Positions 36,101-43,588 of a stretch of 44,576 nucleotides of DNA are shown here, one piece after another. The stretch lies in NCBI GenBank assembly GCA_002068325.1, contig MVZH01000008.1, positions 1-44,576 of the forward strand, given 5' to 3'. Within the stretch, counting starts at the first letter, position 1. Every line of letters begins with the position of its first letter. The stretch comes from Lentisphaerae bacterium ADurb.BinA184. Lineage in GTDB: Bacteria; Verrucomicrobiota; Lentisphaeria; Oligosphaerales; MVZH01. The position numbers and the translations under genes are program-made. Under the pieces are notes generated by a model. It saw nothing but the letters and a program-made list of their open reading frames with translations. It searched no databases and had not been told where the DNA came from.

Positions 36101-39100
36101 CGGCCGGCGATGCCGTCAGCCTCCGCGTCCCCGCCCACGCCCCCGCCGGCGCGTGGACGGTCGAGGCCCAGGAGCTGCTCACCGGGCTGGCCGCCAGCCA
36201 CACTTGGACGCCGCCGGCGCCCGCGGGTGTGCGGACCGCCCAACCCATTGCCGACGTGCAGGTTGTGGATGAAGCGCACGTGCGGGCCTTCGTCGCCGCC
36301 GAGGGCGAGAAGGTCATCGTCATCGAACCCGGGCAGGCCGCCTGGCTGCCGCTGGCCAACGACCTGCTCGCCAAGCTGAAGGCCGCCGGCGTGAAGGCGC
36401 GGCTGTGGGAAGTGAAGCCGGACCAGTACGACTCCATCCCGGTGCGCTGGTACCCGCGGGCCGAGGACACGGCGCGGCTGGCGGCCGTCGAGGCGGGCGA
36501 GCTGATCGGCTACCGCGAAGATCTGACGCCGTACATTGACAAGAAGCGCCGCGTCCACGTCCCGCAGAGAGGCGGGTACCCGGAGATCGAGCCGAAATGG
36601 ATGGTCGGCACGCACGCCATCCTGTTCTCCGGGGGCGGCCTGGCCGAGAGTCTGCGCGCGGTCACCGCCTGGATGCCGACGCCCAACATCCCGGGGCCGC
36701 GGCAGGGCCGTCTGCTGGTCTGTTTCAACCCCTTCATGGCCGGCCGCCACATCGCGGTCGTCGCCGCCAACGATGCGGAGGGCATGGGCAAGGCGGCGGC
36801 GCGGCTGGCCGAGTTCTTCACCGCCCCGCCCCAAGCGGCGGCGCCCCCTCCCTCGCCAGCCCTCGCCTGGAAGCCGGCCGCGACCGGCCAGGAGCGCAAG
36901 CCGGTGGCCACCCCGCTGGTCGGGCTGACTCCCTACCGCCGCTCGCTGCAACTGGCCACCGCCGCCGACGGGCGCGCCATGCTCCGCGTCGCCGGCCAGA
37001 AGGACAACATCGCCATCATCGGCACGGACGGTACCGTCGCCGGCACCTTCGCCCTGCCGGGGACCGAGTTCACCGTGGACCGCGACGGCCTGGTCTGGGG
37101 CTACTCGCGCGGCGAGGGCGTGGTGACTGGCGTGGGGGTCAACACCGGCGGCGAGATCGTCCGCCGCTTCGAGGCGGACTGGGGAACCGCGGGAGGGATG
37201 AACCCGCCGAACCGCTCCTTCGAGGCCTCGTTCCTGGCCGCGCCGGCGGGCGGAGCCGTCGCCGCCGGACGGCATGGCGGCCTCATGCTGGGCCGCCTCG
37301 GCGAGGCCGCCTGGCGGCTCTACGACGACGTGCCGCACGTGCGCCACCGCTATGAGATCTGGAACCCCCGCTTCCCGGTCGGCATGGCGTTCTCCCCCGA
37401 CGGCGGCTACCTGTTCTTCACCATGGACACCCGCCCCACCGGGTTCACCAACATGAGCGGCTACGCCTTCAACCCCGCCGGCGCCGAGGCGGTGCTGCTG
37501 GATGTGCGCACCGGGCAGAGGGTGTGGGCGCAGCGCGAGAACCCCGCCCTGGCCGAGGCGCGGCCCCACCACTTCGGACCCTACGTCATGGACAGCTGCG
37601 CCTTCGTCACCCACAGCGGCTTCGCGGCCGTCGCCGCCGACGGCGCCCTGACCGCGCTGGCCGACTACGTCGGGCAAGCCCTGCTCATCGACAAGGCCGG
37701 CCAGGTCGTGCTCTGTCACCAGGCCGGCCCGGACGCGCCCATCGCCGGCCGTTCGTACTCGAGCGGCCCGCCGCGCGGGGTCGGGGTCTGCCTCTCCGAC
37801 GGCGGCGAGCTGGCCGTCTTCGGCTACACCGACAAGCTCGTGCTCGCGCGGAGGGAGAGGGTGGTCGAGGTTCCGCTCGAGTCACTGGCCGCCTGTGCGG
37901 TTGAGCCCAGGGGCACGGTCGCGCTGGCGGGGCTGGAGTCGGGCGAGGTCATCGCCTTGGATCCGGCCGGGAAGGAGAAGTGGCGCTTTGCCAGCGGTGG
38001 CCTGTCGCCGCGGCTGGCGGCGCCCGCGGCGGACCGTTTCCTGGTCGCCACCCACGCCGCCGAACTCATCCAGCTCGACGCCGCCGGCCAGCCGGTATGG
38101 CGGACCGACGTCGCCAAGGCAGTGGACACCGCCCGTCACCCCGCGCGGCCCGCCGCCACGCTGACGGGCCTCGGGCCGCCGCTGTCGTACCGCGAGCCCG
38201 ATACGCTGGCCGTGGCCAAGGCAATGCTGAGGGCCGAGGCGGCGGCGGCGTGGGAACTGGCGGGGACGGGCCACGAGGCCTTCGGCCGAACCTTCCATCC
38301 GGTCGGCGAACCCATCCGCCTGGCCGTCGGCGACGCCGGCGAGGCGTTCCTGCACCTGGTCTACCGCCGTGGGGCGGACAGCAAGCCCGTCACCGTGGTC
38401 GCCAAGGGCAAGGGGGCCGAGGAGAAATTCGTGCTCGATCTGCCGACCCCGGAGTACCGCGTGGTGGACATCCCGGCGCGCGGCCCGGGGATCGAGTTCA
38501 CGGTCAGCGGAGAGGGCGGCTTCGAGGTCGCGGAGTGCTCGTCCTGGCGCTTCACCTGGCCCGGCCCCAACGTGGCCTACGTGCAGGAGGCGGCCGCCGG
38601 CGGCGACGCCACGCGCCTGACGGAAAGTGAGGACAAGTCCCTGGAAGGCCTCGAAGATCTGCTGGACATCGAGCAGACCGGCACCGCCCAGGCCGGCGCA
38701 CTCAAGGACACCGAAATCTACGCCTGGAACCCTGACCCGGACAAGGTGCAGGGGGTCTACTTCCGCCCCGCGGTCAACCCGCTGAAGGTCGTTGACGGGC
38801 AGCGCTTCGGCAACGGCCGCATGGGGGCTTGGAGCGGCAAGGACATCATCGGCCCGTGGCTCACGGAAACCTTCCCCTACCCGACCGCGCTGTCGCTGGT
38901 CGCCACCTACGAGCGCGACAACCGCCAGAGTCAGGTCAGCACCTACCTCGCCGTGTTCGCCGAGTTCAACCCCGAGGGCGGCCGCGACTCGGGGCGCGTG
39001 CTGGCCGGCGCCATTGACAACGACCAGTTCTGGCGGCTGTTCCCCATCCGCGGCGTCAAGGTCAGGAGCCTCGGCGTGCATGTGCGCGCCGCCGGCGGCC

Positions 39101-39144
39101 GACACGGGCTCAGCGAGGTCGAGGCTTACCCGTTGCCGGAGTGA
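33133..39144 (+). CDS. Giant secreted multidomain protein with glycosidase-like, GATase-like and beta-propeller regions
   Basis: 2003 residues. Signal peptide 1-26 ('MLALLLVAFGLALAPVAAAA'). Domains by pattern: beta-sandwich N-terminus (30-350); TIM-barrel-like region (about 355-690) with 'DWGTSTEGQVKSLFHAFFRGLPGG'; a GATase-fold domain like the beta-galactosidase trimerisation domain (about 705-800, 'RRVAILATLSQRMFDG' to 'GAGGRILATGDSTVE'); an Ig-like beta-domain (about 935-1030); a second alpha/beta region (about 1055-1235); a beta-propeller with PQQ/WD-like blades (about 1260-1670); and a C-terminal galactose-binding-like domain (about 1850-2003). The first three parts suggest a glycoside hydrolase related to GH42-type enzymes, but I cannot name catalytic residues. 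ATG 33133 (GAGG, 7 nt) is preferred over GTG 33127. There is no membrane anchor or sorting signal at the end. Confidence 0.88.
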   Translation: MRNLPTAMLALLLVAFGLALAPVAAAADDLDLGDDLIEDFAKEIGADTRAGVAFRLVRADAPGQSIEGSLHWRSVPGSVAAETFPAKVEIGGNVAIGPRDEVLPDDLGMTVVYEPFGRAPVPDGRSELYPGRIPVTMQNGRLTAQHPAVRVTDQGVSILCAPVRFTPVTPEGSPAPTRIQISDGHNDLLRADGPFSLLTVWLPVGVKYSSSFGSFTLAADGTVAPEKLAPHVEADKRGLRLTLASPARGPAAAEPPAETLHLFLHRGRTVFAETEQAVGWILAPRGFKGGPVTLRAGDAVLGQVEMPPVTDSNWDSRGFSLTVADLPPGRHELRAQAEGAAAAPLPITVVRWEPRSGFFVHSMSGCTGTWPTTDEGLDLLSGAGLDMLTATGFTGLLTVEMPRLAAPRDPRLPAEAGLIRSPNDLLLERTLARRLRLIDMATVRAVPMYLESLSYHHSYKPSVDRTVRRMSVFTHQAAEYPSFWGVNYTWFPKPGGYAESGVPTDAHVGDRNAAARARMKALGAETPSRDDLGWYADHTFSADPAERARALDILKRRIAAWKAWNTVSFGDHNVIYNAAIRQVRPDMRCTLFDNAGHDADNRARSQFNGMEAACYESYTDYGEWPMSAAFTTEWALGSNPGRPVWLTVDWGTSTEGQVKSLFHAFFRGLPGGGVPMQAENGMAELARRAKGLRLIQQYGSIGPHARPDRRVAILATLSQRMFDGRAYYACHAIYYHLTRLGYPAIIVDEEDALSHGIPAGVKALFIVRQQQPMQPELLDVLRKFQGAGGRILATGDSTVELDGVTKVGGPVLDIWRLSGFEGKVHQDMWEQFLTVWRAPLAEAMAGTGLPTLAHADPERGLALAMDAGPLRYVLAIADSANSHAREFRVTPELAVSVEGTGWQVRNLVHQADVPAADADGRCEFRVALITEPVALLALYRSPPAQVHVEAAGEAFRARVTAADGGDLGPVPVLVTIRDPAGAVYDSLYRAAGDAVSLRVPAHAPAGAWTVEAQELLTGLAASHTWTPPAPAGVRTAQPIADVQVVDEAHVRAFVAAEGEKVIVIEPGQAAWLPLANDLLAKLKAAGVKARLWEVKPDQYDSIPVRWYPRAEDTARLAAVEAGELIGYREDLTPYIDKKRRVHVPQRGGYPEIEPKWMVGTHAILFSGGGLAESLRAVTAWMPTPNIPGPRQGRLLVCFNPFMAGRHIAVVAANDAEGMGKAAARLAEFFTAPPQAAAPPPSPALAWKPAATGQERKPVATPLVGLTPYRRSLQLATAADGRAMLRVAGQKDNIAIIGTDGTVAGTFALPGTEFTVDRDGLVWGYSRGEGVVTGVGVNTGGEIVRRFEADWGTAGGMNPPNRSFEASFLAAPAGGAVAAGRHGGLMLGRLGEAAWRLYDDVPHVRHRYEIWNPRFPVGMAFSPDGGYLFFTMDTRPTGFTNMSGYAFNPAGAEAVLLDVRTGQRVWAQRENPALAEARPHHFGPYVMDSCAFVTHSGFAAVAADGALTALADYVGQALLIDKAGQVVLCHQAGPDAPIAGRSYSSGPPRGVGVCLSDGGELAVFGYTDKLVLARRERVVEVPLESLAACAVEPRGTVALAGLESGEVIALDPAGKEKWRFASGGLSPRLAAPAADRFLVATHAAELIQLDAAGQPVWRTDVAKAVDTARHPARPAATLTGLGPPLSYREPDTLAVAKAMLRAEAAAAWELAGTGHEAFGRTFHPVGEPIRLAVGDAGEAFLHLVYRRGADSKPVTVVAKGKGAEEKFVLDLPTPEYRVVDIPARGPGIEFTVSGEGGFEVAECSSWRFTWPGPNVAYVQEAAAGGDATRLTESEDKSLEGLEDLLDIEQTGTAQAGALKDTEIYAWNPDPDKVQGVYFRPAVNPLKVVDGQRFGNGRMGAWSGKDIIGPWLTETFPYPTALSLVATYERDNRQSQVSTYLAVFAEFNPEGGRDSGRVLAGAIDNDQFWRLFPIRGVKVRSLGVHVRAAGGRHGLSEVEAYPLPE
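35759..35773. repeat. Intragenic palindrome TTGCGGA-C-TCCGCAA
   Basis: Perfect 7-bp arms inside the giant protein gene (Ile-Ala-Asp-Ser-Ala). Identical over 15 bp to the copy at 15406 in hypF although the two proteins are unrelated. Confidence 0.65.
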
Positions 39145-39380
39145 TGGCGACGGGCGGGGGGCGCGGGCCGGGCGTCCGGCACCGCGGCGGCGGCGGGCGG
39201 GGCAGGCGGGCCGGGGATGACGGCCTCGTCCACCAGCATGACCGGGATGCCGTCGCGGACCGGGTACTGGCGGCGGCAGCAGTCACAGACCAGCGACTTG
39301 CCGTCGGCGGCCAGGCGTACCGGGGGGCGCTCGTCGCAGGCGGGGCAGGCCAAGATGTCGAGCAGTTCCTTGGGGATCAT
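39126..39380 (-). CDS. Trm112-like zinc-ribbon small protein
   Basis: 84 residues. The Trm112/UPF0434 fold is clear: 'MIPKELLDILACPAC' with Cys12 and Cys15, 'LVCDCCRRQYPVRDGIPVML' with Cys32 and Cys35. A Pro/Ala-rich tail of about 30 residues is unusual for the family. Eukaryotic Trm112 activates methyltransferases; bacterial homologues have an undetermined, probably similar role. AGGAG 8 nt upstream supports the start at 39380. Its last 19 nt overlap the 3' end of the giant secreted protein gene, read on the other strand. Confidence 0.9.
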   Translation of the reverse strand: MIPKELLDILACPACDERPPVRLAADGKSLVCDCCRRQYPVRDGIPVMLVDEAVIPGPPAPPAAAAVPDARPAPPARRHHSGNG

Positions 39381-39534
39381 GGGTGTGGCTCCTGGCTTGA
39401 TCGCCTCATGAACCGCCACGATGCGAAGCCCGTAACGGTCTTGTCGAGGCGGTGCTGCAGCGTTTTCACGCCGTGTTGTGGTCTGCCATGTGGGACGTTC
39501 ACGAGATCCTGCCGTTGTCGTAACATGTTCAACA

Positions 39535-39900
39535 TCAATGGACTTTGCGTCTTGGCGACTTGGCGGTGAACCCTTCAGGCTGTGCGGGGTCGGGGTCGGG
39601 GAAGGTGAACGAGCGGGGCCGCCGGCGGCGCCGCGGGGCGCCGTCGCCGTGGCACTGGCGCAACGGCTCGAAGAGGCCCTCGGCCCCGTCGCGCTTGACA
39701 TCATGGACGAACTTCAGCTGGCGGCCGAGGCGGCCGCGCGGGTAGCCCTTGCGCTCGAAGCAGGCCAGGTACTCGTAGGGCAGCTCGTAGACCCGCACCC
39801 CGGACGGCGGGAAGTGCGCGGGCCCGTAACGGCCAAACGGCATGCGCGCGGTCGCCAGCTCCGCGAGAAGCTGGCGGATTTCCTCGTTGACATCGCTCAT
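39535..39900 (-). CDS. DUF3820-like protein
   Basis: 121 residues. The central part 'RMPFGRYGPAHFPPSGVRVYELPYEYLACFERKGYPRGRLG' has the conserved order of DUF3820 (Met-Pro-Phe-Gly-x-Tyr, then Leu-Pro-x-x-Tyr-Leu-x-x-Phe, then Gly-x-Leu-Gly). DUF3820 proteins are small, sometimes called quorum-sensing-regulated virulence factors, without known reaction. The C-terminal 45 residues are Arg/Pro-rich and low in complexity. The start at 39900 follows the GGDEF gene stop by 52 bp on the same strand, so one transcript is likely. Confidence 0.78.
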   Translation of the reverse strand: MSDVNEEIRQLLAELATARMPFGRYGPAHFPPSGVRVYELPYEYLACFERKGYPRGRLGRQLKFVHDVKRDGAEGLFEPLRQCHGDGAPRRRRRPRSFTFPDPDPAQPEGFTAKSPRRKVH

Positions 39901-39952
39901 GCCCTTGCCTGTCCTCCGTCGTCCCGGCCGAGGGACACGGCGGCCCTGCCGC

Positions 39953-41236
39953 TCAACGGCCGGATTCAACCCGGTTGCGACCGTTCTCCTTGGCACGGTA
40001 GAGGGCGCGGTCGGCGGCGATGACCACGTCCTCGGGCCTGGCGTCGCGGGCGCGCGCCTCGGCGACGCCGATGCTGACGGTCAGCCGCAGCCGGGATTCC
40101 GTCGCGCGGGGCTTGGAGACGCCGGCTCGGCGCCGCGGCCTGCGGGCCGGCCGGTCGGCCGACCGCAGATGGAAGTCCGCCCCGGCAATCTCGCGGCGCA
40201 GGTCGTCGAGCAGCGGCTTGACCGCCGCCATCCGGCGCCCGGGGCAGACAATGGCGAACTCCTCCCCGCCGTACCGGAAGGCCGTGCCAAAAGGTATCCG
40301 GTGCAGGCGGGCGGCGACAAAACCCAGCGCCTGGTCGCCGACGTCATGGCCGTAACGGTCGTTGACGCGCTTGAAGTGGTCAATGTCAACCATGGCGATG
40401 GTGTAGGTTGCGCCCAGCGTGCGCAGGTGGTGGTCGAAGGCGCGCCGGCCCGGCACCCGGGTCAGGGGGTCGAGGAAGGCCTGGCCGTACGCCAGTTCGA
40501 GGCCCGCGGCCAGAAGCACGCCGCCGGCGGCGAGGAAGAAGACCGAGACTGCGGCCGCAGCGGCGCCGGGGCGCTGTTCGAGCGGCAAGGCGCGCCAGGC
40601 GAACCCGTCCGGGGCCATGACGCACAGCGCCGCGACCACGGCCAGCAGCATGGCCGCGAGCATGCCCCCGCACCGGGGCTCGCGCGACGGCCAGGGCGCC
40701 AGCAGGACCGCCAGCGCGATCACCGTCGCCAGTCCCCCGACGGCCGGCACCGGCAACCACCCCGGTGCCAACGGCGCGGTGAGGCCCCGCGGCAGCAGCC
40801 CGAGCATGGGGTCGCCATGGCTGCCGAAGACCGCCCCGGCCACGGCGGCCGGCCCCACCGCCAACAGTAGCCGGAGCAGCCCCCGCGGGTTCAGCAGGCC
40901 ACACTCCTCGGCCAGAAAGAAGGCGGCCACCAGCACCGGGGCCTGCAGGGAAAACCAGAAACGCAACCCCTCCCCGGCCTCGGCCGGCAGCCCAGGGCGC
41001 GCCAGGCAGGCGTGGGCGACCACGAGAAAGGCGGCGATGAGCGTGAACCGCGTCAGGTTGAAGCGCCAGGCCAGCACGCCGGCGGCGATGCAGGCCCCGG
41101 GAGCGGCCACCGACAACCACCACCGGCGCGCCGGGGGAACCAGGAACGACGGGGCGATGCAGACGAGCAGGGCGAGAGCCAGCAACGGCCCGACGGTCAA
41201 CAGAATGACGAGCGCGCGCCTCACGGTGAAACTCAT
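39953..41236 (-). CDS. Membrane-bound GGDEF diguanylate cyclase
   Basis: 427 residues. The N-terminal 250 residues hold about seven to eight hydrophobic helices forming a membrane sensor region without a recognisable ligand domain. The C-terminal GGDEF domain starts at 'DPLTRVPGRRAFDHHL' and has 'AMVDIDHFKRVNDRYGHDVGD' for metal binding and the active-site loop RYGGEEF (about residue 327). The sequence before it lacks the RxxD inhibitory site, so product feedback is unlikely. About 15-20 extra Arg/Pro-rich residues interrupt the domain after 'ADFHLRSADR'. It should make cyclic di-GMP from two GTP. ATG 41236 is preferred to TTG 41269. Confidence 0.92.
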   Translation of the reverse strand: MSFTVRRALVILLTVGPLLALALLVCIAPSFLVPPARRWWLSVAAPGACIAAGVLAWRFNLTRFTLIAAFLVVAHACLARPGLPAEAGEGLRFWFSLQAPVLVAAFFLAEECGLLNPRGLLRLLLAVGPAAVAGAVFGSHGDPMLGLLPRGLTAPLAPGWLPVPAVGGLATVIALAVLLAPWPSREPRCGGMLAAMLLAVVAALCVMAPDGFAWRALPLEQRPGAAAAAVSVFFLAAGGVLLAAGLELAYGQAFLDPLTRVPGRRAFDHHLRTLGATYTIAMVDIDHFKRVNDRYGHDVGDQALGFVAARLHRIPFGTAFRYGGEEFAIVCPGRRMAAVKPLLDDLRREIAGADFHLRSADRPARRPRRRAGVSKPRATESRLRLTVSIGVAEARARDARPEDVVIAADRALYRAKENGRNRVESGR

Positions 41237-41424
41237 CCTGCCTTCATGGTCAGGAACGGCGCCGGCCAAGCCCTGCAGGCGCCGGTCTCAAGTGCACTGC
41301 CCAGACCTCCGGAACAGGCAACAACAAAGGCGCAACTGCGACGCCACCCTCCGCCACGGTGACGGGTCAAGCCGCCTAATGTAACCGGCCAACGGCGAAC
41401 GACGCGCCGCCCGGACGGTTTTCG

Positions 41425-41438
41425 CGGGCGATCGCCCG
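41425..41438. promoter_or_regulatory. 14-bp perfect palindrome in the GGDEF-sigma divergent region
   Basis: CGGGCGA-TCGCCCG, perfect over 14 bp, in the 404-bp space between the divergent GGDEF and sigma-factor genes. It could be an operator, though GC-rich palindromes arise easily here. Confidence 0.3.
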
Positions 41439-41565
41439 GCCCCCGTGGCCCGGCGCGGCCGCCCTCCCCCGTTGTTTTCCGCCCCCTTGCGGTTACCCGT
41501 CTGCGTGAGTCATGCCGCGAGGGGAGCCCCCCCCCGCGTCGGCGACGGATTCTGCCGGCGGCGCT

Positions 41566-41594
41566 TTGATTTTGCCGCAGGCGGGATATAGTAT
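41566..41594 (+). promoter_or_regulatory. Sigma-70-type promoter for the sigma factor gene
   Basis: TTGATT at 41566-41571 and TAGTAT at 41589-41594 with a 17-bp spacer; TATAGT at 41587 is an alternative -10. The -10 lies in the perfect palindrome ATATA-G-TATAT (41586-41596), a rare AT-rich island here. Confidence 0.5.
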
Positions 41595-41640
41595 ATCACT
41601 TTTGCCTTTCTCCGAAAAAAAAGGAGTGTTATTGCCGGCC

Positions 41641-42477
41641 ATGCTTTCCGACAACGACACAATGAAGCTGTACATGCAGCACATCGCCCAGTACCCTCTG
41701 GTCACCCCGGAGGAGGAGGTCGATCTGGCTGCGCAGATCCGCCAGGGTTCCGACGAGGCCCGCATCAAGCTGATCCGCAGCAACCTCCGGCTCGTCGTCA
41801 AGATCGCCCACGACTTCAAGGGCCTCGGGCTGCCGCTGCTGGACCTGATCTCGGAGGGCAATATCGGGCTGATGCGGGCGGTCGAGAAGTTTGACCCGTC
41901 CAAGGGCGCCAAGCTGAGCAGCTACGCCGCCTGGTGGATCAAGCAGTCCATGCGCCGCGCCCTGGCCAACCAGTCGCGCACCATCCGTATCCCGGTGCAG
42001 TCGGCCACCAAGATCAGCAAGATCCAGAATGCCCGCACCCGGTTGCGCGAGGAGCTCGGCCGCGAACCCACCAACGCCGAGATCGCGGTGGCCGTCAACT
42101 TGACCGAGCGCACCGTCTCCGGGCTGCGCCTCGGCAAGACGACCACCATCTCGCTGCACGACCCCATCCAGCAGGGCGAAGAGGGCGAGTTCCGCGACAT
42201 CATCCCCGACGACAGCACCACCGCCCCCGACGAGATCGTCCAAGACGACGAGACCCTGCGCCACATGCTCGAACTGGTCGACCGCCTCGAAGACCGCGAG
42301 CAGCGCATCCTCAAGCTGCGCTTCGGCCTGGGCGGCGAGCGCCCGCACACCCTCGAGGAGGTCAGTCGCATCATCGGCCGCACCCGCGAGCGCATCCGCC
42401 AGATCCAGAACCAGGCCCTCGAGAAGCTCCGCCAGATGCTCGAGGAAGAGGCGCCCGAGATGCTCATCCTGGTCTGA
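41641..42477 (+). CDS. RNA polymerase sigma-70 factor, RpoD/SigA family, short form
   Basis: 278 residues. Regions 1.2 to 4.2 are present: 'MKLYMQHIAQYPLVTPEEEV' (1.2), 'DLISEGNIGLMRAVEKFDPSKG' (2.2), 'LSSYAAWWIKQSMRRALANQSRTIRIPV' (2.3-2.4), region 3, and 'LKLRFGLGGERPHTLEEVSRIIGRTRERIRQIQNQAL' (4). Region 1.1 and the non-conserved insert of housekeeping RpoD are missing, so it is a group 2-like or minimal primary-type sigma that should recognise TTGACA/TATAAT-like promoters. AAGGAG (41621-41626) sits 14 nt before the ATG at 41641 but only 5 nt before an in-frame TTG at 41632, which could be the real start. It converges on the PEP-CTERM gene with a 4-nt gap. Confidence 0.93.
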   Translation: MLSDNDTMKLYMQHIAQYPLVTPEEEVDLAAQIRQGSDEARIKLIRSNLRLVVKIAHDFKGLGLPLLDLISEGNIGLMRAVEKFDPSKGAKLSSYAAWWIKQSMRRALANQSRTIRIPVQSATKISKIQNARTRLREELGREPTNAEIAVAVNLTERTVSGLRLGKTTTISLHDPIQQGEEGEFRDIIPDDSTTAPDEIVQDDETLRHMLELVDRLEDREQRILKLRFGLGGERPHTLEEVSRIIGRTRERIRQIQNQALEKLRQMLEEEAPEMLILV

Positions 42478-42481
42478 GCGG

Positions 42482-43588
42482 CTACGCCCTCCGCCCGCGC
42501 CGCCGCAGCAGTCCCATCGCGCCCAGCGCCAGCACCGCCGCCGTGGCCGGTTCCGGCACCACCGTGCCCGCCACCATCACTTGGCTGATCAGGATGTAGC
42601 CGCCCGAGTTGACCACGGCATCGGTGATGCGGACGTAGCGCGCCTCGAGCGGGTTGAAGGTGTACTCCAGCGCCGCCAGGTAGCCGGTCGTCAGCGGGTA
42701 GCGATCGCCGCCGGAAAGCCCCGCCGTCACCTGGGTGTAGACCGCCCCGTCAGCCGAGACGTAGACGTTGTAGGACTTCGGGGTGTACTCACCGTTGCCG
42801 CAGACGGTCACGCGGTCGATCGTGCGGGACGCCCCGAGGTCGATCTGCAGGTAATCCCCCGGCACCCAGTTGCCGTTGCAGCCGTTCTGGGGATTGTCGT
42901 CGCGCAAAGTGCCGTTGTTCCAGCCGCCTTGCACACGCGGGTCGGTATGCGTCGGGCTGCCCAGGATGTTGGCCGAGATCGTCGTCGAAAAATTGGGCTG
43001 GTTGGCGTAGTTCACGACGTCGCCGAGGGAGAGCACGCCGTCGCCGAACGGCTCGATGGTGCGGAAGCCCGGGCCGCCGTAGCCGTCAGACGTGCCCGTG
43101 TAGTCGCCCGGTTCGTACCGCACCCGGATCGCCTCGTAGACGCCATCGGTGACATTAACGGTGACGGTGCTCTGGTACTGCCCCATCTCCTCGTAATCGT
43201 GCGATCCGATGCCCAGCGACCACGCCCCGTCCGCGTAGCCGTCCACGTAGTACCGCCGCAGCTCCTGCCCGGAAGACGTCCACGGCTGGACGTTGACGGT
43301 CTCGACCTCGCGCGGCCGATCGAACTGGATTCCCGCCCAGTACGTGGCGGCGCCGCCGCCAGTGAGTTGCCAGTTCGGCACCCAGGTGAAGTTCCCCCAG
43401 CGGAAATCACCGATCGAGCCGTGCGCCGAGTACGGCGACACCAGCTCCGCCCCGCCCACAATCGGGGTCACGGCCGTCGGCGCCAACTGCAGCCACGAGT
43501 AGTCGGACACGTTCACGTCCGCCGCGCGGGCACCCGCCGCCAGCACCACCGCCGCCATCATCGCCATCGCCAGAATACGCTTCGTCAT
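42482..43588 (-). CDS. PEP-CTERM surface protein with F5/8 type C-like domain
   Basis: 368 residues. Signal peptide 1-22 ('MTKRILAMAMMAAVVLAAGARA'). The N-terminal half is a beta-rich domain with many Trp and Tyr; residues about 195-340 form a discoidin (F5/8 type C)-like galactose-binding domain ('YLQIDLGASRTIDRVTVCG', 'SYNVYVSADGAVYTQV', 'ARYVRITDAVV'). The last 25 residues are a textbook PEP-CTERM signal: Val-Pro-Glu-Pro, hydrophobic helix, Arg-Arg-Arg cluster. It is exported and probably attached to the surface by an exosortase encoded elsewhere, with carbohydrate binding as the likely role. AAGGAG 8 nt upstream fixes the start. Confidence 0.92.
   Translation of the reverse strand: MTKRILAMAMMAAVVLAAGARAADVNVSDYSWLQLAPTAVTPIVGGAELVSPYSAHGSIGDFRWGNFTWVPNWQLTGGGAATYWAGIQFDRPREVETVNVQPWTSSGQELRRYYVDGYADGAWSLGIGSHDYEEMGQYQSTVTVNVTDGVYEAIRVRYEPGDYTGTSDGYGGPGFRTIEPFGDGVLSLGDVVNYANQPNFSTTISANILGSPTHTDPRVQGGWNNGTLRDDNPQNGCNGNWVPGDYLQIDLGASRTIDRVTVCGNGEYTPKSYNVYVSADGAVYTQVTAGLSGGDRYPLTTGYLAALEYTFNPLEARYVRITDAVVNSGGYILISQVMVAGTVVPEPATAAVLALGAMGLLRRRGRRA

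Noticed and set aside
35389..37719. A 776-codon minus-strand open frame inside the giant secreted protein gene
   Set aside because: Mirror of the plus-strand gene, which has a signal peptide and recognisable domains throughout.
39461..39470. Another GTTTTCACG half-site of the 9730 hairpin family
   Set aside because: A single 9-10-bp match without a partner arm; chance is sufficient.
42482..43588. Local exosortase/PEP-CTERM gene cluster
   Set aside because: Two PEP-CTERM substrates are present, but no exosortase-like multi-helix protein with its Cys/Arg/His triad appears in the window.
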